From positions 1 to 64,000 of the forward strand of contig CAKOTZ010000005.1 of assembly GCA_934120395.1 (NCBI GenBank): a stretch of DNA of 64,000 nt, written 5' to 3'. This document shows positions 34,842 through 44,244 of this stretch, in pieces (the stretch's first letter is position 1; the number at the start of each line of letters is the position of its first letter). The position numbers and the translations under genes are program-made. The DNA is from an uncultured Clostridia bacterium. Lineage in GTDB: Bacteria > Bacillota > Clostridia > TANB77 > CAG-508. The notes under the pieces were generated by a model, which made no database searches, was not told the origin of the DNA, and worked only from the letters and a program-made list of their open reading frames with translations.

Positions 34842-36272
34842 TTAAATTTTTACTATTCCACCAATAACCTTGTTGATTGAACTTTCCATTTCAGGTAAAA
34901 TTTCAGAACCACCCGCAATGATAACTATATCATCTTTAACTAGTTTATTTTCAGCTTTAAGCATATCTATACCCTCATGAATCATCTTATCAACATTTTT
35001 GTCTTTTTTAACAAGCAATGGATACACGTTCCATTGTAAGTTCAATTGTCTCCAAACTTGTTCATCTTCTGTTATAGCATAAATAGGACATTTTGGACTA
35101 TAAGAAGATACTATTCTAGCAGTAGAACCAGATTCAGTATAAGTTACAATAGCCTTTGCCTTTAAATTCATCGCACTTACACAAACTCCATTGTATATAT
35201 TAAATCTAAATTCTCTATTTTCTAAATCATAATCACTTTGTCTAAATCTTTTCCAGTAGTTAATAGATTGTTCTGTTGTCTGAGCTATTTTGTCCATTAT
35301 TTCAACACATTCTCTTGGATACTTTCCATTTGCACTTTCACCTGAAAGCATAATGGCACTTGTTAAATCAAAAATAGCATTTGAAACATCACTTACTTCT
35401 GCTCTAGTTGGTCTTGGATTATTAATCATTGAATCCAACATTTGTGTAGCAGTGATAACTAATTTACCAGCTTTTGAAGTTTTTTTGATAAATTCCTTTT
35501 GGATAATTGGAACTTGCTCCATAGGTACTTCTACACTTAAATCGCCTCTAGCAACCATAATGCCATCAGAAGCTTCAAGAATTTCATCAAAATTATCTAC
35601 TCCCTCTTGATTTTCAATCTTAGAAATAATTCTAATTTTTTCTCCGCCATGTTCTTTTAATAAATTACGAATATCAATAACATCTTGAGCTTTTCTTACA
35701 AAAGAAGCAGCAATATAGTCAAATCCAGCTTTCGCACCGTTAATAATATCATCTCTATCTTTTTCTGTCATAACAGGTAAATTTAAACTAACATTTGGAA
35801 CATTAGCACTTTTTCTATTGCTAATTGGTCCGCCATTTAGCACTTTACAATATACCTTATTTCCTTTTATTTCTATAACTTCTGTTCCAACAAGTCCGTC
35901 ATCAATTAAAATTTTATCTCCAACCTTAACTTCTTTATATAAATCTTTGTAACTTACTGTAAATTCTTCTTTGGTTCCTAGAATTTCTTCAGGTGTTAAT
36001 GCAAAAACATCGCCTTCTTCTAAATATACTTTTCCTTCTGCAAATTTTCCAATTCTAACTTCTGGTCCTTTTGTATCTAAAAGTAAGGCAACAGGTAAAT
36101 TCAATTCAGCTCTTACTTTTTTTATTAATTCAATTTTTGCTTTTTGTTCTTCATAATTGCCATGTGAAAAGTTAATTCTTGCTACATTCATTCCTGCAAG
36201 CATTAGTTGCTTCAATGTTTCTTCATTATCACTAGCTGGTCCTATGGTACATACAATTTTTGTTTTTCTCAT
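34842..36272 (-). CDS. pyk: pyruvate kinase
   Basis: A 476-residue pyruvate kinase, making ATP and pyruvate from phosphoenolpyruvate. RKTKIVCTIGPASDNEET at the N-terminus, the active-site motif RIISKIENQEGVDNFDEIL (catalytic Lys), GDLSVEVPMEQVP and the MLDSMINNPRPTRAEVSDVSNAI signature. The allosteric C-terminal domain is present, but the extra PEP-utilising domain of Bacillus Pyk is absent. Single gene with terminator. Confidence 0.96.
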   Translation of the reverse strand: MRKTKIVCTIGPASDNEETLKQLMLAGMNVARINFSHGNYEEQKAKIELIKKVRAELNLPVALLLDTKGPEVRIGKFAEGKVYLEEGDVFALTPEEILGTKEEFTVSYKDLYKEVKVGDKILIDDGLVGTEVIEIKGNKVYCKVLNGGPISNRKSANVPNVSLNLPVMTEKDRDDIINGAKAGFDYIAASFVRKAQDVIDIRNLLKEHGGEKIRIISKIENQEGVDNFDEILEASDGIMVARGDLSVEVPMEQVPIIQKEFIKKTSKAGKLVITATQMLDSMINNPRPTRAEVSDVSNAIFDLTSAIMLSGESANGKYPRECVEIMDKIAQTTEQSINYWKRFRQSDYDLENREFRFNIYNGVCVSAMNLKAKAIVTYTESGSTARIVSSYSPKCPIYAITEDEQVWRQLNLQWNVYPLLVKKDKNVDKMIHEGIDMLKAENKLVKDDIVIIAGGSEILPEMESSINKVIGGIVKI

Positions 36273-36299
36273 TCTAATAACCTCTTTCCTTTTTACGCT

Positions 36300-38867
36300 T
36301 TATTTCGTTATCCATTTTACTAAATTTAGATTTTCTGAATCTAGTAGCATTTCATGTTTTGGGACAACTCTAAAAGTATAACCATAATCACCACCAGTTG
36401 TCAAGTCTATTTTAGCTTTATATGTATATATTTTTTCTTTTTCATTTGACTTCACAACTTTCATTGGAATAATACTAATATTATCAACGTTTCCATTATT
36501 CATTATTTTTCCGAAGTATACTTCAACCCTTATACTATCTGGACTTATATTAGGTAGTTTAACCTGACATGAAACTTCTATGCTATTACCTGCATCAAAT
36601 TTTTTGTTATTTACATTATGATCTTGGGTAATTACAATGTCGTCCCAGTTCATATATAAATCCTTTTTCCATTGATTAAATTCGGTAACACTCTCTAAAT
36701 TGTTGTAATACTTGTTACTTAAGTCATATAAAGGCATATATAATTTTTGAGTATAGTCAACAAGCATTCTAGCTGTACTAAACTTACCAGCATTAGACAT
36801 GATAGAATTTTTCATTAAAGTCATCCATTCTTTAGAAATTCCATTTTTGTCCTTGTTATAATATGCTGGAACAATCTTATTTTCCAATGTATTATATATA
36901 CTATTACTGTCAGCATTATCTTGTTCATCATAAGAGCGATATTCTTTATTACTTCCAATAGGCCAACCATTTCTCATGTCATATCCTTCAGCCCACCATC
37001 CATCAAGAATACTAAAATTAACAACACCATTAATAGCAGCTTTTTGTCCACTCGTTCCTGAAGCTTCCATTGGACGTCTTGGATTATTTAACCAAACATC
37101 TACACCACTTACTAAATATCTAGCCATAGCAATATTGTAATTTTCTAGAAGAAATATTTTTCCTTTAAATTGAGGCACCATAGATATTTCATGAATATAT
37201 TTAATCAAATCTTGTCCTTCTTTATCAGCTGGATGTGCTTTACCTGCAAAAATTAATTGTACAGGTCTTTCTTCATCATTTAATATTTCCGTAATTCTTT
37301 CAAAATCTCTAAATATTAGAGTAGCTCTTTTATATGTTGCAAATCTTCTAGCAAATCCTATTGTTAAAGCATTTGGATCTAATTTTGATGTTATTTCTTT
37401 TATACTATCATACCCTATTCCAGTATCTTTTAATCTATCTGTAATATTTTCTTTAACAAAATCTAAAAGTTTGCGTTTCCTATTCATATGTTCTTTCCAA
37501 AGTTTTTCGTCAGGAATATCATTTATTTTCTTCCATGTAGATTCAATATGAATATTGTCTTGCCAATATGGAGCTAAATATTCATTATATAATTTTTTCA
37601 ATCCTGGTGCAAGCCATGTACATGTATGAACACCATTTGTAACGTAGGTAATTGGCGTTTCATTTGAAGCAATATTAGGCCAAACATCACCAAATAATTC
37701 CCTTGAAACAGCACCATGTAATTTGCTAACGCCATTTTTCTTTGCGGCAATTTTTAAAGCCAAAATTCCCATATTAAATCCTGGTTCTAGACCATCTTGG
37801 CATTTCATACCTAACCTTAAGAATTTTTCTCTACTAATTCCTAATTTGCCCCAAAAATCCGAAAAATATTGATCTACTAATCCAATATCAAAAATATCAT
37901 TACCTGCTGGTACAGGAGTATGTGTAGTAAATATAGTTTTAGCAGAAACTATATCTTTAGCAATATTAAATGATACTTCCTTTTCTTCCATTGTATCTCT
38001 AATAAGTTCTAATGTTAAGAATGAAGAATGACCTTCATTCATGTGATATACCTTTGGCTTTAAGCCCAAAGTTTTTATTAAACGAGCTCCACCAATACCT
38101 AAAATAATTTCTTGTCTTATTCTAGTTTCTTTATCTCCGCCATATAATTTTAATGTTGTTTCTCTAAATTCAGCCTTATTTTCTTTAATATCTGAATCCA
38201 TTAAATATAATTTAACACGTCCAACATTGATTTGCCAAACTTTTAAGTATACGTCTTCACCTCTAAATTTAACAGAAATAATTAAGTCTCCACCTTCTTT
38301 TGTTTTTACAGGTGTAATTGGCAAATTAGGAATATCAAGATTTTGATACTCTGACTCCTGTATTCCATATTCGTTTATTTTTTGATCGAAATAGCCATTT
38401 TTATATAGTAAGCCAACAGCAACAAAAGGAAGTCCTAAATCACTAGCTGACTTTAAATGATCACCTGAAAGTATTCCTAATCCTCCTGAATAAATTGGTA
38501 AGATTTCATCTAGACCATACTCAGCAGAAAAATAAGCAATTAGATTCTTATCTTTACTATTTGGATATTGCTTATCATACCATGTTTCATGACTATTCAT
38601 GTAATTATCATAATCAGTAACTAATTTATCATATACCTTTAAAAATTCTTCATTTGTCTCAAATTCTTCCAAACGTTTTTGGTCAACTAATTTCAAAAAT
38701 TTTACAGGGTTTCTTTCGCAAGTCTCCCATAAATCAATATCAATCTCTTTAAATAATTTCAAGAAATCAGTGTTCCATGACCACCAAAGATTATTGGCAA
38801 TTTCCTCTAAACGATTAATTCGCTTTGGTAACTGCGGATTAACCGTAATTCTATTAAATACGTACAC
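36300..38867 (-). CDS. glgP: alpha-glucan phosphorylase
   Basis: An 855-residue glycogen/maltodextrin phosphorylase of the Thermotoga-type (DUF3417-containing) group. The N-terminal part has LEEIANNLWWSWN, and the catalytic GT35 domain follows with AYFSAEYGLDEILPIYSGGLGILSGDHLK, YHMNEGHSSFLTLEL and TTHTPVPAGNDIF. The pyridoxal-phosphate lysine lies in EASGTSGQKAAINGV. It releases glucose-1-phosphate from storage glucan, feeding glycolysis with the neighbouring pyk. RBS is GAGGAATAAAG. Confidence 0.92.
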   Translation of the reverse strand: MYVFNRITVNPQLPKRINRLEEIANNLWWSWNTDFLKLFKEIDIDLWETCERNPVKFLKLVDQKRLEEFETNEEFLKVYDKLVTDYDNYMNSHETWYDKQYPNSKDKNLIAYFSAEYGLDEILPIYSGGLGILSGDHLKSASDLGLPFVAVGLLYKNGYFDQKINEYGIQESEYQNLDIPNLPITPVKTKEGGDLIISVKFRGEDVYLKVWQINVGRVKLYLMDSDIKENKAEFRETTLKLYGGDKETRIRQEIILGIGGARLIKTLGLKPKVYHMNEGHSSFLTLELIRDTMEEKEVSFNIAKDIVSAKTIFTTHTPVPAGNDIFDIGLVDQYFSDFWGKLGISREKFLRLGMKCQDGLEPGFNMGILALKIAAKKNGVSKLHGAVSRELFGDVWPNIASNETPITYVTNGVHTCTWLAPGLKKLYNEYLAPYWQDNIHIESTWKKINDIPDEKLWKEHMNRKRKLLDFVKENITDRLKDTGIGYDSIKEITSKLDPNALTIGFARRFATYKRATLIFRDFERITEILNDEERPVQLIFAGKAHPADKEGQDLIKYIHEISMVPQFKGKIFLLENYNIAMARYLVSGVDVWLNNPRRPMEASGTSGQKAAINGVVNFSILDGWWAEGYDMRNGWPIGSNKEYRSYDEQDNADSNSIYNTLENKIVPAYYNKDKNGISKEWMTLMKNSIMSNAGKFSTARMLVDYTQKLYMPLYDLSNKYYNNLESVTEFNQWKKDLYMNWDDIVITQDHNVNNKKFDAGNSIEVSCQVKLPNISPDSIRVEVYFGKIMNNGNVDNISIIPMKVVKSNEKEKIYTYKAKIDLTTGGDYGYTFRVVPKHEMLLDSENLNLVKWITK

Positions 38868-38969
38868 TCTTTATTCCTCCTCTGTATACTATTTTTCATT
38901 TATCTTCTTGTTTATCTCATTTATTATATATTAACTAATTTATTTGTCAATGGTTTTAAATGGGTAAAT

Positions 38970-38998
38970 TTGATTTTTCATAAAAAAAGTAGTATAAT
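38970..38998 (+). promoter_or_regulatory. promoter of the 128-aa membrane protein gene
   Basis: -35 TTGATT (38970-38975), 17-base spacer, -10 TATAAT (38993-38998). Confidence 0.6.
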
Positions 38999-39042
38999 AA
39001 ATGTATGTTAAAATTTTATTTCGTAAAAGGAGTGTCGTCATC

Positions 39043-39429
39043 ATGAAAACCATCAACAAGTTACAAATTGTAACCCTTTTAACCAGTGTTATTTTCGTTT
39101 TATTTGTTTCATTGCCAGCAATTTTTACTGGTATTGAACTTTTCAGTATCAATGAAGATATCCATCATTATAACGCGCAGCAAATTAAGACTGATGAAAT
39201 GACAGAGCTTATTTCACTCGACTTTGATAGTCGTGAAGCTTTAACTGCTTCATCTCATCCTCTTGTAGCTTTTATGGCTCAGCATTCCAGTGCTGTATGG
39301 GTATCAGTTACTGTTTTGTTTGGTGTTTTGCCAATTGTCTATTTTAGGCAAATAGCACGTTGGATTTATCGCAAGGTATTAATCCTTTATGCCACCCGAA
39401 ATAACAAAAAGATTATTAAACGAATATAA
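39043..39429 (+). CDS. 128-residue two-helix membrane protein, orphan
   Basis: Not recognised. It has one hydrophobic segment at residues 7-31 (VTLLTSVIFVLFVSLPAIF), a polar extracytoplasmic loop (about 32-80) and a second helix (about 84-105), then a basic tail RNNKKIIKRI. The start at MKTINK follows AAAGGAG. Own promoter and terminator; composition is somewhat richer in G/C than its surroundings, like the other isolated plus-strand genes. Confidence 0.6.
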   Translation: MKTINKLQIVTLLTSVIFVLFVSLPAIFTGIELFSINEDIHHYNAQQIKTDEMTELISLDFDSREALTASSHPLVAFMAQHSSAVWVSVTVLFGVLPIVYFRQIARWIYRKVLILYATRNNKKIIKRI

Positions 39430-39433
39430 CCAT

Positions 39434-39475
39434 AAAAAAGAAACAGAATTCAAATTTGAATCTGTTTCTTTTTTT
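39434..39475 (+). terminator. terminator after the 128-aa gene
   Basis: Stem AAAAAGAAACAGA/TCTGTTTCTTTTT with a palindromic loop and T run. Confidence 0.8.
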
Positions 39476-39540
39476 ATGGTATATCCATTCATCCTTTCTC
39501 ATAAACTTTTAAAAAGTTACTTTTGGAAAGGAGATTTTTA

Positions 39541-40089
39541 ATGTTTATCTATAACATAAAATTGAATAAAACAAATATATTTAAAATTATTTTTATCATT
39601 GTAGTTATTATTTTAATAGCCTTTTTTGCTTTTTCAGCATATCGTATATTTTCAGAAGGTAACGCTGTTGGTTCAAATTCAAAACAAAATATAGCAGATA
39701 TTACAACTAACAATTATACAAATGTTTTGAAAGCAGTCCATGACGACTTAAATACCTATGTTGGTCAAACTATTAAATTTACCGGATATGTTTATCGTGC
39801 TGAAGACTTTACCAAAGATGAATTTGTTCTTGCTAGAGATATGCTCATTGATAACAATAAACAAAGTCTAATAGTTGGTTTTTTATGCAACTGTAGTAAA
39901 GCAGAAAAATATAACGATAAAACATGGGTTGAAATTACAGGAACAATTACAAAAGGTAATTACCACGGTGAAATTCCAGTAATTAAAATTAAAGAAATTA
40001 ACACCATTGATAAACCAAGTGATGAATTTGTATATCCACCTGATGATTTCTATATTCCAACTTCGGCTCTTTATTATGATGAAGATTAG
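39541..40089 (+). CDS. membrane-anchored DUF1980/TIGR03943-like protein
   Basis: A 182-residue protein with one N-terminal helix (about 15-37) and an extracytoplasmic domain. It resembles the C-terminal part of the TIGR03943/DUF1980 family: VGQTIKFTGYVYRAEDFTKDEFVLARDML, LIVGFLCNC and TWVEITGTI, an OB-like fold. Full family members have an extra multi-helix part, absent here. Function unknown. The start at MFIYNIK follows AAAGGAG; six upstream codons lie before the site. Convergent with the AI-2E permease, with which it is separated by only two bases. Confidence 0.68.
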   Translation: MFIYNIKLNKTNIFKIIFIIVVIILIAFFAFSAYRIFSEGNAVGSNSKQNIADITTNNYTNVLKAVHDDLNTYVGQTIKFTGYVYRAEDFTKDEFVLARDMLIDNNKQSLIVGFLCNCSKAEKYNDKTWVEITGTITKGNYHGEIPVIKIKEINTIDKPSDEFVYPPDDFYIPTSALYYDED

Positions 40090-40091
40090 TT

Positions 40092-41189
40092 TTATTTTCT
40101 ATCCAATATACTTTTTACTATACCTCTATCAATTAAACCGCCATAAATATTCTTCAAAATAATAATAGCAATTGGTCCAACTAACAATCCTAATATACCC
40201 ATAATTTTAAAACCTGTATACATTGCAATTAAAGTAAAAATTGGATGAATGCCAATCTGTTTACTAACAATTTTAGGTTCTAAAAATTGTCGTACAATTG
40301 AAAGGACCGCTAATATCACTAACAAGCCAATTGCAAGCTGAATATCTCCATTTAAAGCAGAAATAACAGCCCATGGCACAATAACCGAACCTGAACCTAA
40401 TATTGGTAAAGCATCAATAAAACCAATACCAATTGCAGCTAATAGTGGATATTGAACATTCATCCCCATATATTGCAAAACAAATAGACCTATTAAAACT
40501 TGAAAAAATGCAATAATAACAAGTATAGCTTCTGCTTTCAAATAATCACCTAATGAAGATAATAGCTCTTTTAAATGAAAAGTTAAACGTTTTACCCATG
40601 TTTTTGGAAAGTGATGCTCCACTTGGTCTAAAATATATAAACGGTCAGCACATATAAAGTATGTTGCAAGCAAAGTTACAACAATATAAACTCCAATTGC
40701 AGGTATTTGATTAATACTTTGTAAAATTGCATTTAAAATATTTTTTAGCCAAGAAGACACTACTGACAATAAATCTTGAGTAGAATTTTGCAAAATATTT
40801 GATACTTGATCAGGTATTTTATATTTATTAAAATCAATACTACCTATCCAGCCTTGAATGTAATTATATATCTTTTCAGTATATCCATTTAAAGCTTGTA
40901 ATAAATTTGAAGCTTCCGAAACCAGACTTGCAACACCCCAAACAATTAAGCCAATTATTATCGCAGATACAATAATTAGCACAACAATGGCAGAAGTTTT
41001 TCTTTGTAATTTTGTATGTTTTGCAACATACTTCACCATAGGTTCCACCATTGCTGCTATTAGAAAAGCAATTAAAAACGGAAAATAAAAGATAGATAAT
41101 TTAATTGCAAAAATCAAAGCAATTGCACTTAAAATTAATATCAAAACTCTCTTAAAAACCTTACTCCAATAGCCCATATCTACTACCAA
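40092..41189 (-). CDS. AI-2E family transporter/permease, YtvI-like
   Basis: A 365-residue polytopic membrane protein of the AI-2E transporter family (PF01594): paired helices at the front, a long central amphipathic region (residues 100-165) and the signature GIGFIDALPILGSGSVIVPWAVISAL, then GPIAIIILKNIYGG. Members export diverse small molecules or ions, and sporulation-linked YtvI is related. The start is either TTG 41189 (GGTGG seven bases before) or ATG 41177; I prefer the TTG on spacing. Confidence 0.85.
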   Translation of the reverse strand: MVVDMGYWSKVFKRVLILILSAIALIFAIKLSIFYFPFLIAFLIAAMVEPMVKYVAKHTKLQRKTSAIVVLIIVSAIIIGLIVWGVASLVSEASNLLQALNGYTEKIYNYIQGWIGSIDFNKYKIPDQVSNILQNSTQDLLSVVSSWLKNILNAILQSINQIPAIGVYIVVTLLATYFICADRLYILDQVEHHFPKTWVKRLTFHLKELLSSLGDYLKAEAILVIIAFFQVLIGLFVLQYMGMNVQYPLLAAIGIGFIDALPILGSGSVIVPWAVISALNGDIQLAIGLLVILAVLSIVRQFLEPKIVSKQIGIHPIFTLIAMYTGFKIMGILGLLVGPIAIIILKNIYGGLIDRGIVKSILDRK

Positions 41190-41367
41190 TATTTAGCCAC
41201 CACCATTTCAAATATTTTACTATTACAAAGTATACAACTTTTTCCATTATTTTACAATATGTTTTTTATATTTTATACCGTTTTTGTATAAGCACATTGT
41301 GTTTTTTACTTATGCTTCTAGCAATTCAGACTTTTTAATATTAGTATGTGCATTTTTTTAAATTTTA

Positions 41368-41917
41368 TTACCAAATTGTTGGTCTTCCACCTGGGAAAGG
41401 TGGTCTTGGACCAGGTCCTGGATATGGTGGACGTGGTGGTGGCACCGGCCCAGGAAATGGTGGTCTTCCACCTGGTCTATTCAATATTTCTCTTAATATT
41501 AATATTCTAATTAAATCTTGTAATAGTGAATTTGATTGCTGTGGTCTTTGTCGCGTTTCACTTTTTTCTTCCTTTATTGAATTTGAAGTTTCGCTAGTAT
41601 TTCTTACCTGAATTTTTACATTAGCTCCACTCAAATCCTTTGTTTCTACTTTTAACTTCATATAAACTTCAGCAACCATTTCATTTAGGCTATCTTCTGT
41701 AACTGGTCCGTATATGTTTATCACATGCACTACAAACCATAGGATATACCACACCATAAATATCTGGGTACATTTTTTCTATTTCTCTATTTGCTGTTGA
41801 AACTCTAGGTACACTCTCATATATATTTTGATATCCCGGATATGTAGTTACTGTATCTCTTGTACCTGGATATCCCAATACATCTCTCATGTATTCCTCA
41901 TAGCTTTGATAATACAT
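41368..41917 (-). CDS. Pro/Gly-rich 182-aa protein, needs +1 shift at CGG
   Basis: An unrecognised, probably spore-coat or surface protein, rebuilt across a +1 shift. The N-terminal half (MYYQSYEEYMRDVLGYPG, then a YPxMVCSACDKHI segment) is in one frame up to codon 70, CGG (41710-41708), six codons before a stop. One base on it continues GPVTEDSLNEMVAEVYMKLK, then a polar linker and a C-terminal Pro/Gly tail (RPPFPGPVPPPRPPYPGPGP) ending in PTIW. The two halves are nearly abutting and lack an RBS between them, so a single protein is the best reading. SD is GGAGG. Confidence 0.72.
41708..41710 (-). other. +1 recoding site in the Pro/Gly-rich protein gene (CGG-A)
   Basis: In-frame CGG after ATA. 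The zero frame terminates six codons on; the +1 frame is open to 41368. Confidence 0.83.
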
Positions 41918-41982
41918 TTCTCTTCGACCTCCTAATATATTTTAATATTATATATTATTCGGTATTAGAAAAAACGTTACTT

Positions 41983-43386
41983 TTACACTAATTCCATTAC
42001 AATCTTTTTAAATTTGTTTCCTCTTTCTTCAAAGTTTTTATACAAATCAAAACTTGCACTAGCAGGTGAAAATAAAACAACATCTCCACTCTTCGCTACT
42101 TCTTGTGCTTTCTTAACAGTTTCCTCTAAAGTGTAACATTCATAAATAGGAATATGTTTTCCTGTTTCATCCATAGCTTTCTCAACAGCAGTTTTTATTT
42201 TTCCAGCTGTTTGACCCATTAAAATAAGATTTGTAACCTTATCTAAAATAGGCATAGCAATCGGTGTATAATCTAGATGCTTATCGTATCCACCAGCAAT
42301 TAAAACTATATTTTCTTTATACGATTTTAAACCAGCAATAGTTCTACTTGGGCTTGTTCCTATAGAATCATTATAATACTTTACTCCTGCTAATTCACGA
42401 ACTAATTCAAGCCTATGTTCAACTCCCTTAAATTTAGAAATAACTTCAACTTGAGTTTCTGTGTCAACTAATGTTTCTGTTGCAGCTATTGCAGCGCAAG
42501 CATTTTCATAATTATGCTCACCACGTAAAGTAATATCTTCTGTATTCAAAATGTGTTTTCTTAATTTGTCATGACAAATTTTTATAACTCCATTATCTAA
42601 TATAACTCCATCATTTAGTTTTTCTTTTTTGCTAAAGAATACGACCTTTCCCGGTGCTTCTTTTGCATATTCTCTTGTTATCTCATTATCATAATTTAAC
42701 ACTACTATTCCATCTTCTGATTGATACTTAAATATGTTCTTTTTAGATTCTATATATTCTTCATAAGATTTATGAATATCTAAGTGGTTTGGAGAAACAT
42801 TTGTTACAACAGAAATTGCTGGGCTTGTTTTCATGTTCATTAACTGAAAACTACTTAATTCCAGTACAACATAATCATCTGGTTTCATTTCTCCTACTTT
42901 TGCAAATAGTGGTATACCAATGTTTCCACCTAAGTAACATGAATATCCTTTTTTCTTTAAAATTTCGTAAATTAATGTTGTTGTTGTTGTTTTTCCATCA
43001 CTACCAGTTACTCCTATTACAGTTCCTGGGCATAGTTCAATAAGCATTTCTATTTCTGAAGTCAAGATAGCACCACGGTTTAATTCTTCAATAATCTCTG
43101 GTAAATCTGGTCTACAACTTGGACTTCTAAATATAATATCAAAGCCTTTTAGCTTTTCTAAATTTCTCTCTCCAAAAGAAAATTCAAATCCATACTCAGT
43201 AATACTGTCCAATATTTTTTTGTCAATATTATCAATAGATTTTCTATCAAATACAGTAACATTTGCTTTTAAATTGTGCAAATATTCAAGTAAAGGCATG
43301 TTGCTAACTCCTAGCCCTATTACAGCTACTTTTTTATTTTTTAAATATTGACAAAATTCCTCTAATTTTTCATTCTTATACTCCAT
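41983..43386 (-). CDS. murD: UDP-N-acetylmuramoylalanine-D-glutamate ligase
   Basis: A 467-residue Mur ligase adding D-Glu to UDP-MurNAc-L-Ala. The N-terminal Rossmann-like part has VAVIGLGVSNMPLLEYL, the central ATPase has VTGSDGKTTTTTLIYEIL, and ENACAAIAATETLV and YYNDSIGTSPSRTIAGL lie in the later domains. Length is normal. It is isolated from the dcw cluster. RBS is AGGATAGG region, GGAGG-like. Confidence 0.95.
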   Translation of the reverse strand: MEYKNEKLEEFCQYLKNKKVAVIGLGVSNMPLLEYLHNLKANVTVFDRKSIDNIDKKILDSITEYGFEFSFGERNLEKLKGFDIIFRSPSCRPDLPEIIEELNRGAILTSEIEMLIELCPGTVIGVTGSDGKTTTTTLIYEILKKKGYSCYLGGNIGIPLFAKVGEMKPDDYVVLELSSFQLMNMKTSPAISVVTNVSPNHLDIHKSYEEYIESKKNIFKYQSEDGIVVLNYDNEITREYAKEAPGKVVFFSKKEKLNDGVILDNGVIKICHDKLRKHILNTEDITLRGEHNYENACAAIAATETLVDTETQVEVISKFKGVEHRLELVRELAGVKYYNDSIGTSPSRTIAGLKSYKENIVLIAGGYDKHLDYTPIAMPILDKVTNLILMGQTAGKIKTAVEKAMDETGKHIPIYECYTLEETVKKAQEVAKSGDVVLFSPASASFDLYKNFEERGNKFKKIVMELV

Positions 43387-43434
43387 TTCCTATCCTCCCT
43401 GTTTTTATTATTTCTTATCTTATTATACACCTAT

Positions 43435-44121
43435 TTATTTAAAAAGTTCTATTTTTTTTAATAATTTATTTGTTGATTCTTCCACCGTTTTACATTCTGT
43501 TACATCTATACTAATAGTCTTATGGCTAAGTTTATAAAAACCTGCTTTTTCCTGCAAAGCATCTCTTTGCGATATATGCTCTCTTAATTCTTCTCCGCTC
43601 ATTTTAGGATATTGCTTATTTTTTCTTTTTACTCTTTCATCTAATGAAGCTGTAACAAAGAAATGGTAATCTGTATCTGGATAAATTTGCATAATAGCTC
43701 TTCCAGAAATAATTACATTATATTTTTGCTTTAAATTATTAATCAATTCTCGTGCAAAAATAAATAAATGCTCATTATTCGCCATTCCTCCAATTGTTGA
43801 AACTGCCATAGAAGATTTAGAAGATTGCATATCTTCTTCTTCTATTTTCTTGCCATTTGCATAAAACTGTGTTTCTTTATTTTCAATTTTTATTTCAATA
43901 TTTAATTTATCCATTACATCTTTTATATCAACATCTTGTAAATTCTTCGCAAGCTTATTCAGATTATCCCCTTGTTGTAATAAAGTTACTATAATCGAAC
44001 GATACAGGTTGCCTCCGTTTAGTAAAACACTATTAGGCAAATCATTCAATAATTGCCTACAAATAGAAGTTTTACCTGCCCCAACTAAGCCCTCGATTCC
44101 AATTACAATATTTTTTGGCAT
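43435..44121 (-). CDS. cytidylate kinase-like nucleoside monophosphate kinase
   Basis: A 228-residue P-loop kinase. The P-loop is GIEGLVGAGKTSICRQLL (residues 6-23), and the NMP-binding region has LLNGGNLYRSIIVTLL. The later segment VIISGRAIMQIYPDTDYHFFVTAS matches CMP kinases (GRDIGTVVFPDA region), followed by the lid and RDALQEKAGFYKL. Similar to Cmk but diverged in the P-loop; another small NMP kinase is possible. The start at MPKNIVIG follows GGAGGG. Confidence 0.78.
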   Translation of the reverse strand: MPKNIVIGIEGLVGAGKTSICRQLLNDLPNSVLLNGGNLYRSIIVTLLQQGDNLNKLAKNLQDVDIKDVMDKLNIEIKIENKETQFYANGKKIEEEDMQSSKSSMAVSTIGGMANNEHLFIFARELINNLKQKYNVIISGRAIMQIYPDTDYHFFVTASLDERVKRKNKQYPKMSGEELREHISQRDALQEKAGFYKLSHKTISIDVTECKTVEESTNKLLKKIELFK

Positions 44122-44200
44122 TATTATCCCTCCAATGCTGTTCATTATACATCACTTTTACTATTTTTACAAGAATTATATTTTCAAGCTTTTTTGTATA

Positions 44201-44244
44201 AAAATAATAAATAACCATCATTTGCTTTGATGGTTATTTATTAT
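44201..44244 (-). terminator. terminator after the serpin-like gene
   Basis: Seventeen-base stem (44204-44220 with 44228-44244, core ATAACCATCA/TGATGGTTAT) overlapping the stop codon, followed by T-rich sequence on the minus strand. Confidence 0.8.
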
